Positions 23,126-30,330 of a stretch of DNA of 30,845 bases are shown here, piece after piece. Location: assembly GCA_002788475.1 (NCBI GenBank), contig PFRK01000037.1:1-30845 (forward strand). Direction: 5' to 3'. Both the position numbers and the translations under genes were made by a program. Within the stretch, counting starts at the first letter, position 1. Each line of letters opens with the position of its first letter. The stretch comes from Candidatus Nomurabacteria bacterium CG_4_9_14_0_2_um_filter_32_10. Lineage in GTDB: Bacteria; Patescibacteriota; Minisyncoccia; Phycocordibacterales; UBA9973. The notes under the pieces were generated by a model. It worked only from the letters and a program-made list of their open reading frames with translations, was not told the origin of the DNA and ran no database searches.

Positions 23126-25093
23126 ATGAAGAACAAAAAACAGAAAATATATAAAGCACTGCAAGGTACCATATCTATTACCTCAAAGGGCACTGGATAT
23201 GTCAAAGTTCCTGATTATGAACAAGATCCAGAGATTGATTTTAAAGATCTAAATACAGCACTTCATGGAGATATTGTTGAAATTATATTAAATAAAAAAG
23301 GATATAGACGCCTTACAGGAAGAGTATCAAGAATAATTTCACGTGCAAAGATTGGTTTTGTGGGAGTGCTGGAGGAGGTCAGTCCTCCTTCAGGAGGACT
23401 GACCTCCTCCAAATTCTTTCTAAAACCTGACGATACAAAGATGTATACAGATATTCTGATACCAGAAAAATTTTTAAAGGATGCAAAAACCGGCCTGCCT
23501 GCGCAGGCAGGACAAAAAGTTTATATAGAAATAACTTCTTGGACAGATGCATCTAAAGCACCAGAAGGTAAAGTAATAAAAATTCTAGGTCAACCCGGAG
23601 AAAATAGTGCAGAAATGCATGCTATTGCAATAGAAAAAGGTTTTGACAGTGATTTGCCACAAAAGGTAGAAGAAGAAGCAAAAAAAATTAAAACTCTAGG
23701 AATTAAAGAAGGAGACTTCGTTGAACGACGTGATTTTAGAAAAACTCTTACCTTTACTATCGACCCTGATGATGCAAAAGATTTTGATGATGCTATTTCT
23801 TTTAAAGAAATAGATAGCAATACATATGAAATAGGCATACATATAGCCGACGTAACACATTATGTAAAAATTGGGAGTGAATTAGATAAAGAAGCAAGAA
23901 ATAGAGGTACTTCCGTATATTTAGTCGATAGAACAATACCAATGCTTCCAGAGGCACTTTCAAATGACTTATGTTCTTTAATACCAAACAAAGATAGGCT
24001 CACCATGAGTGCTGTTTTTATTTTAGATAAAAATGCAAAAGTTAAAAAGGAATGGTTTGGAAAAACTATCATACATTCTCAAAAAAGATTCACTTATGAA
24101 GAGGCAGAAGAAACTATCAAGAAAGATTCAAAGCCATTACATAAAGAACTTCTTATTTTAAATAATCTAGCAAAAAAATTAACAAAAGAAAGATTTGCAA
24201 ATGGAGCAATATCTCTCGAGCAGGAAGAAGTAAAATTTATTTTAGATAAAAATGGAGTACCAATAAAAGTTATAAAAAAAGAACGAGGTAATTCTAACAA
24301 ATTAATAGAAGAATTTATGCTTTTAGCAAACAAAAAAGTAGCGGAAACAATTTCAAAAGGTACAAAGAAAGAAGGTGGTGTATTTGTTTACCGTATTCAC
24401 GACAATCCTAGTAAAGAAAAAATGACTGACTTAGCTTTCTTTTTAAAAAGTTTAGGATATAAAATATCTTTAGTAGATGGAGTTATACCTACATATGAAA
24501 TAAATAGTCTTTTAAAGAGTCTAGAAGGAAAAAATGAAGAAGATACAGTAAATCGAGCCGTCATACGTTCTATGGCAAAAGCAATTTATTCTACCAAAAA
24601 TATCGGACATTACGGTTTAGCATTTGAATATTATGCTCATTTTACTTCCCCTATTAGAAGATACCCAGACATAGTGGTACATAGACTTTTAAACGATTAT
24701 CTACAAGGAATAAAAGTAGGAAAAGAAAAATTAAATATATACGAAGAAATTTCAATAAAAGCATCAGAAAGAGAGAAATTTGCTTCCGATGCTGAACAAG
24801 CTTCTATAAAATATAAACAAGTTGAATATATGTCTTCTCGTATTACAGAAGTTTTCGAAGGAATCATAAGTGGAATAACAGAATGGGGTATCTATGTAGA
24901 AGAGAAAGAAACAAAATGTGAAGGACTAGTGCGAGTGCGAGACATGGAAGATGGCTTCTATGTTTTTAATGAAAAGAAATTAGAATTAGTCGGACAAAAG
25001 AATAAAAAAAGATATCGTTTAGGTGATCAAGTCAAAATAAAAATTAAAAATATTGATCTAAAAAGAAAAACGATAGATTACACATTAGTATGA
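23126..25093 (+). CDS. rnr: Ribonuclease R family 3'-5' exoribonuclease
   Basis: The 655-residue protein has a cold-shock-like N-terminal part (about 12-160), the RNB catalytic domain (about 205-540) with the acidic site TIDPDDAKDFDDAIS, HIADVTHYVK, YAHFTSPIRRYPDIVVHRLL near its end, and a C-terminal S1 domain (about 575-655, VFEGIISGITEWGIYV). It degrades structured RNA processively, relevant in a genome with so many stable hairpins. Two GC-rich palindromes lie in frame in the N-terminal part (residues about 82-95 and 123-129). Its TGA overlaps the next ATG (ATGA), so the two genes are coupled. It is shorter than E. coli RNase R mainly at the N- and C-termini. Confidence 0.95.
   Translation: MKNKKQKIYKALQGTISITSKGTGYVKVPDYEQDPEIDFKDLNTALHGDIVEIILNKKGYRRLTGRVSRIISRAKIGFVGVLEEVSPPSGGLTSSKFFLKPDDTKMYTDILIPEKFLKDAKTGLPAQAGQKVYIEITSWTDASKAPEGKVIKILGQPGENSAEMHAIAIEKGFDSDLPQKVEEEAKKIKTLGIKEGDFVERRDFRKTLTFTIDPDDAKDFDDAISFKEIDSNTYEIGIHIADVTHYVKIGSELDKEARNRGTSVYLVDRTIPMLPEALSNDLCSLIPNKDRLTMSAVFILDKNAKVKKEWFGKTIIHSQKRFTYEEAEETIKKDSKPLHKELLILNNLAKKLTKERFANGAISLEQEEVKFILDKNGVPIKVIKKERGNSNKLIEEFMLLANKKVAETISKGTKKEGGVFVYRIHDNPSKEKMTDLAFFLKSLGYKISLVDGVIPTYEINSLLKSLEGKNEEDTVNRAVIRSMAKAIYSTKNIGHYGLAFEYYAHFTSPIRRYPDIVVHRLLNDYLQGIKVGKEKLNIYEEISIKASEREKFASDAEQASIKYKQVEYMSSRITEVFEGIISGITEWGIYVEEKETKCEGLVRVRDMEDGFYVFNEKKLELVGQKNKKRYRLGDQVKIKIKNIDLKRKTIDYTLV
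23371..23410. repeat. 40-bp perfect hairpin inside rnr
   Basis: GGAGGAGGTCAGTCCTCC, a TTCA loop, then the exact reverse complement GGAGGACTGACCTCCTCC: an 18-bp perfect stem within coding sequence, read as EEVSPPSGGLTSS. It is the strongest coding hairpin in the window. Confidence 0.95.
23494..23511. repeat. 18-bp perfect palindrome (LPA family) inside rnr
   Basis: CCTGCCTGCGCAGGCAGG is its own reverse complement; it is read as G-L-P-A-Q-A-G. It is related to the LPAGRQ copy in dnaG and uses the same frame for L-P-A. Confidence 0.9.
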
Positions 25094-26976
25094 AATATAA
25101 TATCAATCAAAAAATAAAATTAGCATTTTGGATAATATCTGCTGTTATTATCGGTATATTTTTTTCATCTCTCATTTTTAAAAATATAAAATATGAAAAA
25201 ATAATAAATCCAAGTGAAAATATAGCGATAGCCATAGAATCTTTAACCTCACAAGAAACGACACCAAAATATTTTTATTTTATAAAAGATCAAAATAAAA
25301 AACCAAAAGTTTCAGCTTCTGCTTATTTAGTTGGCGATTTAGACACAGGGGAAATTATTCTGACAAAAAATCAAGAAAAAGAATTTCCACTAGCTTCAGT
25401 TTCTAAACTTATGACTGCTTATGTAGCAACAGAATTAATGGATGAAAATAATATAGCTCAAGTCTCAAAAAAGGCATTGTCTACTTATGGAGAAAATGGT
25501 AATTTCAAAATCGGAGAAAAAATAAAAATCTCAGATCTTATATATCCCCTACTTTTAGAATCAAGTAATGATGCTGCAGAAATAATAGCCGAGTATTTCG
25601 ATAGAGATACTTTTATAAAAAAAATGAATCAGGCGGTAGAAAAAATAGAATTATCTAAAACTTTCTTCGATGATCCAAGTGGGCTTTCAGAAAAAAATAA
25701 ATCAACTGTTTTCGATATGTTTAAGCTAGCGGGATATTTAAATCAAAAAAATCCAGATTTATTCAAAACAACTACGAATCGTAGCTATTCTAATAAAAAA
25801 CACAACTGGTTTAGTAATAATCAATTTTTGCGGGAAGAAGGATATTTAGGTGGTAAAAGTGGATATACGGATCCTGCTCTACAAACAGTAATTTCTCTCT
25901 TTTCGGTACCTCTTTCAGAAACTGGAACACGTAATATAGCTATTACACTCTTGCAAAGTAAAGATCGTTACAAGGATGTAGAAAGTATTTTAAAATATTT
26001 AAATAAAAATATATATTATGGTGGAGAAGCTGATGCTAATACTCTATGGGTAAAAGAAAAAGCTGGTATACCTGAAATTAAAGATCCTGACTTCGTAACT
26101 CTCCTTTTTGGTGGAGACATAATGCTTGATCGTGGAGTCAAAAATTCTGTGAATAAAAACTTTAATAAAGATTATCTAGCACTTTTTGAAAAGTTAAACA
26201 TCTTAAAAAAATCTGATATTACTTTTGCTAATTTAGAAGGCCCAGCATCTGATCTAGGTAAAGATATGCGTAATTTATATTCATTTAGAATGGACTCTTC
26301 CATTATACCGGCTCTCAAAGGAGCAGGATTTTCTGTTGTTTCAATCGCAAATAATCACGTCGGAGACTGGGGGCGTGAAGCTTATGCTGATACATTAATG
26401 AGATTAAAGGAAAATGAAATTTCATATACAGGTGGAGGTATAAATGCAAATGAAGTAGAAACACCAGTAATTATAGAAAAATATGGGATCAAAATAGGAT
26501 ATTTAGGATTCTCTGATGTCGGTCCTGTATGGATGAAAGCAACCGAAGATCAAGCTGGCATACTACTAGCAAGTAACCCACGTTTTGATGAAATAATACA
26601 AAATGCTTCAAAACAAGTTGACCATCTAATAATTTCATTCCATTTCGGAGATGAATATAAAACTAAACATAACACTAGACAAGAATATCTAGCACATAAA
26701 GCGATAGATGCTGGAGCAAAAATAGTAATTGGGCATCATCCTCATGTGATAGAAGATATAGAAGTTTATAAAAATGGTTTTATAGCTTATTCATTAGGCA
26801 ACTTTATTTTTGATCAAGGTTTTTCAACAAATACAATGGAAGGGATGCTTCTTGAAATGAAATTAAATAAACTTGGAGAAATAACTATAAAGAAAAATAT
26901 AGTCAAACTAAATAAATTTTTTCAACCAGATAAAGTAATTATCGGTAAAGAAGAAAAAATAATTTTTAAGAAATAA
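25090..26976 (+). CDS. Fusion: S11 D-Ala-D-Ala carboxypeptidase + CapA-type metallophosphatase domain
   Basis: The 628-residue protein has an N-terminal membrane anchor (10-30) and two enzymes. Residues about 73-310 form a penicillin-binding-protein-5-like domain with S103-V-S-K106 (nucleophile), S158-S-N160 and K256-S-G, which trims the terminal D-Ala of peptidoglycan stems. Residues about 335-610 are a PGA_cap/CapA domain: TLLFGGDIMLDRG, FANLEGP, IANNHVGDWG, IISFHFGDEY, IGHHPHVIEDIEVY and YSLGNFIFDQG, a calcineurin-like metal site. CapA proteins are linked to poly-gamma-glutamate, but no capBC is present, so the second substrate is unknown. Both domains should lie outside the membrane. Its ATG overlaps the rnr TGA. 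Confidence 0.9.
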   Translation: MKYNINQKIKLAFWIISAVIIGIFFSSLIFKNIKYEKIINPSENIAIAIESLTSQETTPKYFYFIKDQNKKPKVSASAYLVGDLDTGEIILTKNQEKEFPLASVSKLMTAYVATELMDENNIAQVSKKALSTYGENGNFKIGEKIKISDLIYPLLLESSNDAAEIIAEYFDRDTFIKKMNQAVEKIELSKTFFDDPSGLSEKNKSTVFDMFKLAGYLNQKNPDLFKTTTNRSYSNKKHNWFSNNQFLREEGYLGGKSGYTDPALQTVISLFSVPLSETGTRNIAITLLQSKDRYKDVESILKYLNKNIYYGGEADANTLWVKEKAGIPEIKDPDFVTLLFGGDIMLDRGVKNSVNKNFNKDYLALFEKLNILKKSDITFANLEGPASDLGKDMRNLYSFRMDSSIIPALKGAGFSVVSIANNHVGDWGREAYADTLMRLKENEISYTGGGINANEVETPVIIEKYGIKIGYLGFSDVGPVWMKATEDQAGILLASNPRFDEIIQNASKQVDHLIISFHFGDEYKTKHNTRQEYLAHKAIDAGAKIVIGHHPHVIEDIEVYKNGFIAYSLGNFIFDQGFSTNTMEGMLLEMKLNKLGEITIKKNIVKLNKFFQPDKVIIGKEEKIIFKK

Positions 26977-27026
26977 AAGTAAAACAAAAAATCAAACAAC
27001 GTTATGTTATGTGTTTTTCTTTTATT
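26972..27026. terminator. Possible bidirectional terminator between convergent genes
   Basis: AATAAAAGTAAAACA and TGTTTTTCTTTTATT pair at 14 of 15 positions around a 25-nt loop, between the stops at 26976 and 27036. The stem is AT-rich and the loop long, so efficiency is uncertain. Confidence 0.4.
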
Positions 27027-27035
27027 ATAAATTTA

Positions 27036-27377
27036 TTATCCTTTCCACGCAGACATTATAAAAAGCAAAATAAGTATCATAGGTACAAAAACAAATAATA
27101 TAATTAATAAAAAAGAAATACCAACTACTTTGGAAGTCTTTTTTAGGGCACTATTTTCTTGTCCAGGTAATATTATGCCTTTTTTTTCCAATCTGATGTT
27201 TCGTATTCCACGAATAAATAAAAGTATTCCATATAACAAAAGTAATATAAATGGTAAAATAACCAAAAGTTCCCAAAAGTTTGTCGGTATTTTTGTATTT
27301 ATTAGTGAAAAAACTCCAAAAAAAGTAAGAATCATTCCAATTAATATAAAAACCTCATTTTTATAATCTTTTTTCAT
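27036..27377 (-). CDS. Unknown small membrane protein
   Basis: The 113-residue protein has three predicted membrane helices (about 10-28, 33-56 and 82-108). A basic loop, RGIRNIRLEKKGIILPGQEN, lies between helices 2 and 3 and is probably cytoplasmic. No known domain, cysteine or motif identifies it. It converges on the carboxypeptidase-CapA gene and lies 113 nt after the Cas2-like gene, with A/T-rich sequence and a TATGAT-like hexamer in between, so a separate promoter is possible. It is probably real given its length and clear topology, but lineage-specific. Confidence 0.6.
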   Translation of the reverse strand: MKKDYKNEVFILIGMILTFFGVFSLINTKIPTNFWELLVILPFILLLLYGILLFIRGIRNIRLEKKGIILPGQENSALKKTSKVVGISFLLIILFVFVPMILILLFIMSAWKG

Positions 27378-27465
27378 AATAATATTATTAAATTAATAAT
27401 TACCCTTTACTTTTTTATCATATCATATATATTCAAAGTTAATCATTAAAAATTACACATTTAAG

Positions 27466-27488
27466 CCATGGCTGATATGAGGATAAAT
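27466..27488. repeat. Half-copy of the CCATGGC repeat, left flank of the Cas2-like gene
   Basis: CCATGGCTGATATGAGGAT plus AAAT matches 18 of 23 positions with 27905-27927. The local centre AGCCATGGCT is a perfect 10-bp palindrome, but the long left arm found at the other flank is missing here. Confidence 0.5.
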
Positions 27489-27490
27489 GG

Positions 27491-27871
27491 CTATAATTTC
27501 TTTATATAAGATTTTGCTAGTTTAAATGTCTTGCAGTTATCTCCTATTTTTATTTCTTTTAAGTAATCTAAAAAGTCTTTTGGTAATGGAGAAGGCCCTA
27601 CCCAAACACTTTTTTGAATCATTATATAACCAAACTTTATTAGTTGTCTTCGAAACCAATCTCTTTCTTTCTTTTTATCAGATGGAATGTCATACATCAC
27701 AATCAAATTTTTAGAAGAATCTTTATTAAAAGGAGAAATAAAGGTAACATTATAGAAAGTCCTCTTTCTATTTTCTTTTTTTGCACGACTTTTTCTCCCT
27801 TCTGAAAAAATCGGAATACCAAAAGAATTTACTTCTATCCCTTTATAAAATAATCTCTTTTTTGAATTCAT
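27491..27871 (-). CDS. Orphan Cas2-like / PaaX C-terminal-like protein
   Basis: The 126-residue protein has a ferredoxin-like domain from about residue 54: NLIVMYDIPSDKKKERDWFR, LIKFGYIMIQKSVWVGPSPL, DFLDYLKEIKIGD, KTFKLAKSYI. This matches Cas2 and the Cas2-like C-terminal domain of PaaX regulators: strand with an Asp (YDIP), Arg-rich helix, Q-S-V-W strand. Residues 1-53 are basic and polar (SRAKKENRKR) and are not the PaaX winged helix. No cas1, other cas gene or CRISPR array is in the window, so adaptation is unlikely; a nuclease, a toxin-like VapD relative or a regulator are alternatives. D61 of YDIP could bind metal. It lies after smc and its terminator, flanked by related CCATGGC repeats. 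Confidence 0.75.
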   Translation of the reverse strand: MNSKKRLFYKGIEVNSFGIPIFSEGRKSRAKKENRKRTFYNVTFISPFNKDSSKNLIVMYDIPSDKKKERDWFRRQLIKFGYIMIQKSVWVGPSPLPKDFLDYLKEIKIGDNCKTFKLAKSYIKKL

Positions 27872-27889
27872 ATAAAAAACTATATCACA

Positions 27890-27925
27890 AAATCCCCATA
27901 TACACCATGGCGTATATGGGGATTT
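27890..27925. terminator. smc terminator hairpin (36-bp near-perfect palindrome)
   Basis: AAATCCCCATATAC and GTATATGGGGATTT enclose ACCATGGC; only one A/C position breaks full symmetry. It lies 27 nt past the smc stop and upstream of the Cas2-like gene. A partial relative lies at 27466-27488. Confidence 0.65.
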
Positions 27926-27928
27926 ATT
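27905..27928. repeat. CCATGGC repeat, right flank of the Cas2-like gene
   Basis: CCATGGCGTATATGGGGAT plus TTATT is the right half of the hairpin at 27890-27925, in direct orientation to 27466-27488. Together they bracket the Cas2-like gene. Confidence 0.5.
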
Positions 27929-27951
27929 ACAATTCTTTTACAACTTCCTAT

Positions 27952-30258
27952 TTATTTTGCAATAGCTACTGCATCGTCTAATTTGACAGAAAGAAGCTTG
28001 GAAGATCCATCATTCCCTATAGTTACCCCATATAACGTACCAGCACGAGACATTGTCTCACGATTATGAGTGACAACAATAAGCTGAGAGGCCCCTGAGA
28101 GTTTTTCTAACATATCTCCATATTTGCGAGAATTTGATTCATCCAAAGCAGCATCCGTTTCATCAAGAACTAAGAATGGTGGTGGATTTACTTGTGACAT
28201 AGCAAAAAGAAGAGCAATAGATGTGAGTGATCTTTCCCCTCCTGAGAGTGCATTTAATTCTTTTACTTTTTTATGTGGGAGAGAAACATTTATCTCAATA
28301 CCCTGTTCAAAAACAATTTCATCTTCATCTCCTTCCTCTCCTTCTTCTTCCTTTCCTCTCTTCTTTTTATTTTCAGTTGTAACAGAGAGAAAGCCTGTTC
28401 CACCATCAAACATTAATGAGAAAAATTTATCAAATTCTATATTTATTTTTTTAATACCTTCTTTAAACTCTACATCAATTTTTTCTTTCAAATCCACCAT
28501 AAGTGTACGAAGTGACTCTATACTTACGACTAAATCTTCCATTTCTTTTGCCAAAAAATTATCTCTCTCTGAAACTTCTTCAAACTCTTTTATTATCTCA
28601 GACCCACCACCCAAACCAACATCTTCCAATTTTATCTTAATGCGTTCGATTTTTCGTCTTAACTCCTCCTGTTCTATTCTGTTTATTATGACCTCTCCGC
28701 CAAAGGCGGATCCGCCTTCAGTGGAAAAATTTTTGTAAGTTAATATCTCACTGCCAATAAGTATTTCACCTTCTTTTATCTCATTTTTAAAGGCTTCTGA
28801 TTCTTTTGATAAAGACTCCTCTTTTATCGATATGAGCCCCAAAGAAGAAGATAATTCTTGCTGTTTAACCCTAAAATTAAACTTTTCTTTTTCTTTTAAA
28901 TGTAAAGCCTCATTTTCTTGGTTAATCTCTTTTTTTAATATTTCTATTTTTTCAAAAATTTTCTTTTCTTCATCTGTAATATTTTGCATTTCAAGCAAAA
29001 TTTCTTGCTGATTCTTTTTTAACTCAGAATTCTCTGAAAATATAGTTTCTGAATGGTCTGGCTGGGATAGGGACCCAGAGAACCGAGAACCTGAAGAAAT
29101 TATATTTCCAGAGAATTCTTTTAAAATATTCTGAATTCTCAAAAGAATAATCTTGATTTCTGCTGCACTATCTTCTACAATAGCTATTTCTATTTCAGAA
29201 TTAATTTCATCAAATATAGCCTTTATTTCTTCAGGGTTTTTTATCGAAACTTCTGGAATTTTTTCACTTCTCCTCTCTTCCATTTCTATCATTCCTTCGA
29301 TTCTTCCCAATTTACGTTCTATTTCATTCTTAACATTACGAATTTCACTTATTTTTTTCTCAAAGATTTTTAATTCTTTTTCCCCGCCTACATCGCTATG
29401 CATAGCATTGTAGGCAGGTTTTTCATTTTCTTCTATATCTGAAATGTTTTTATTTATATCTCCTAATTCTATCTCTATTTTGCTCTTTTCACTAAGTAAA
29501 CTGGACTGCTCTTTTTCTAAATAAATACTTTCTTTCTTTAAATATTCTTTATATAAAGATAAAAGTGACACCTGCATTTCTTTTGCTTTCTCAAATTTAT
29601 CTACTTGTTTTTTTAAAAAATTCAAATGTGGAGCATTTTCTCGACGTAAAAGAGAGACCTCCTTCATATTATTAGTAGTCCTTTCTAGTTTACGTTGTGC
29701 TTCTTTTATTTTATATTGGTAAATTTTAAGTCCAAGAGCATCTTCTACCATCTCTCTCCTATCTCTAGGAGATGCATTCAATATCCTATCTGCTTCACCT
29801 TGGGAAATGATGTGATGCCCAGAAGAACCAATATTAACTGATGATAAAAGATTATTAATATCTTTTAATCTCACCTCCGAGCCATTCAAAATGTATTTAT
29901 TTAACCCATCAGAAAAAACTTCACGAGAAATTGAGATGACATCGTAATTTAAATTAAAATTTTCACCTGTTTCATTAGAAAGTTTAAAAACTTTATCAGA
30001 GTTATCAAAATATATCGTAACAACTGCACGTGAACTTTTTGGCAAATTTTTAGATCCTTTAAAAATTAAATCAGATCCTGATGTTCCACGCATTGACTTC
30101 ATTGATTGTTCTCCTAAAACAAAGCGAAGTGCTTCTACAACATTTGACTTACCAGATCCATTTGGACCTACTATAGAAATAATAGGATTCTGGAATTCCA
30201 AAATTATTTTTTTTGAAAAAGATTTAAAACCATTAATTTCAAGATTCTTTAATCGCAT
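27952..30258 (-). CDS. smc: Short SMC-type chromosome ATPase without a hinge domain
   Basis: The 768-residue protein has complete SMC heads. The N-terminal head has LEINGFKSF, the Walker A GPNGSGKSN (31-39), GEQSMKSMRG and ISQGEADRILNASPRDRREMVEDALG. The C-terminal head has the signature LSGGERSLTSIALLFAM (about 669) and Walker B FLVLDETDAALDESN (about 694). The middle (about 170-630) is nearly all coiled coil. Usual SMC proteins have about 1150-1200 residues and a globular hinge; I see no hinge sequence, and no Cys for a Rad50-type zinc hook. Repeats insert STEGGSAFGG and AYNAMHSDVGGE in the coils. It follows rnc as in rnc-smc-ftsY clusters and is ended by the hairpin at 27890. A RecN- or SbcC-like role is possible. 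Confidence 0.88.
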   Translation of the reverse strand: MRLKNLEINGFKSFSKKIILEFQNPIISIVGPNGSGKSNVVEALRFVLGEQSMKSMRGTSGSDLIFKGSKNLPKSSRAVVTIYFDNSDKVFKLSNETGENFNLNYDVISISREVFSDGLNKYILNGSEVRLKDINNLLSSVNIGSSGHHIISQGEADRILNASPRDRREMVEDALGLKIYQYKIKEAQRKLERTTNNMKEVSLLRRENAPHLNFLKKQVDKFEKAKEMQVSLLSLYKEYLKKESIYLEKEQSSLLSEKSKIEIELGDINKNISDIEENEKPAYNAMHSDVGGEKELKIFEKKISEIRNVKNEIERKLGRIEGMIEMEERRSEKIPEVSIKNPEEIKAIFDEINSEIEIAIVEDSAAEIKIILLRIQNILKEFSGNIISSGSRFSGSLSQPDHSETIFSENSELKKNQQEILLEMQNITDEEKKIFEKIEILKKEINQENEALHLKEKEKFNFRVKQQELSSSLGLISIKEESLSKESEAFKNEIKEGEILIGSEILTYKNFSTEGGSAFGGEVIINRIEQEELRRKIERIKIKLEDVGLGGGSEIIKEFEEVSERDNFLAKEMEDLVVSIESLRTLMVDLKEKIDVEFKEGIKKINIEFDKFFSLMFDGGTGFLSVTTENKKKRGKEEEGEEGDEDEIVFEQGIEINVSLPHKKVKELNALSGGERSLTSIALLFAMSQVNPPPFLVLDETDAALDESNSRKYGDMLEKLSGASQLIVVTHNRETMSRAGTLYGVTIGNDGSSKLLSVKLDDAVAIAK
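28696..28725. repeat. GGSASGG repeat copy inside smc
   Basis: Half-sites TCCGCCAAAGGCGGA and TCCGCCTTCAGTGGA; it is read as STEGGSAFGG in the same frame as the other three genic copies. It lies in the C-terminal coiled coil. Confidence 0.85.
29383..29418. repeat. Near-palindromic repeat inside smc (TGCATA centre)
   Basis: CCTACATCGCTATG and CATAGCATTGTAGG are nearly exact reverse complements; outer CGCC/GGCAGG bases add to it. It is read as AYNAMHSDVGGE in the N-terminal coiled coil. It is a repeat type different from GGSASGG. Confidence 0.8.
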
Positions 30259-30325
30259 CCCAGTACTAAAATTTTATTAATAACATTCATCATTATACCC
30301 CGTAATCAAAAATTTAGTACGGGAC
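30259..30325 (-). promoter_or_regulatory. Tripartite inverted-repeat leader of smc
   Basis: In transcription direction: arm 1 TCCCGTACTAAATTTTT, local partner TACGGG, a spacer of about 24 nt, then distal arm AAAATTTTAGTACTGGG ending at the ATG. Arm 1 can pair locally (6-7 bp) or with the distal arm (about 16 bp with two single-base bulges). It has the same plan as rpoD and dnaG. Confidence 0.6.
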
Positions 30326-30330
30326 AAGTA

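Noticed and set aside
27400..27951. CRISPR array next to the Cas2-like gene
   Set aside because: Only two imperfect copies of a palindromic motif are present; no regularly spaced repeats and no cas1.
28124..28738. Plus-strand 204-codon frame
   Set aside because: It lies wholly antisense to smc and is Ser-rich as expected for a shadow of a Glu/Lys-rich coiled coil.
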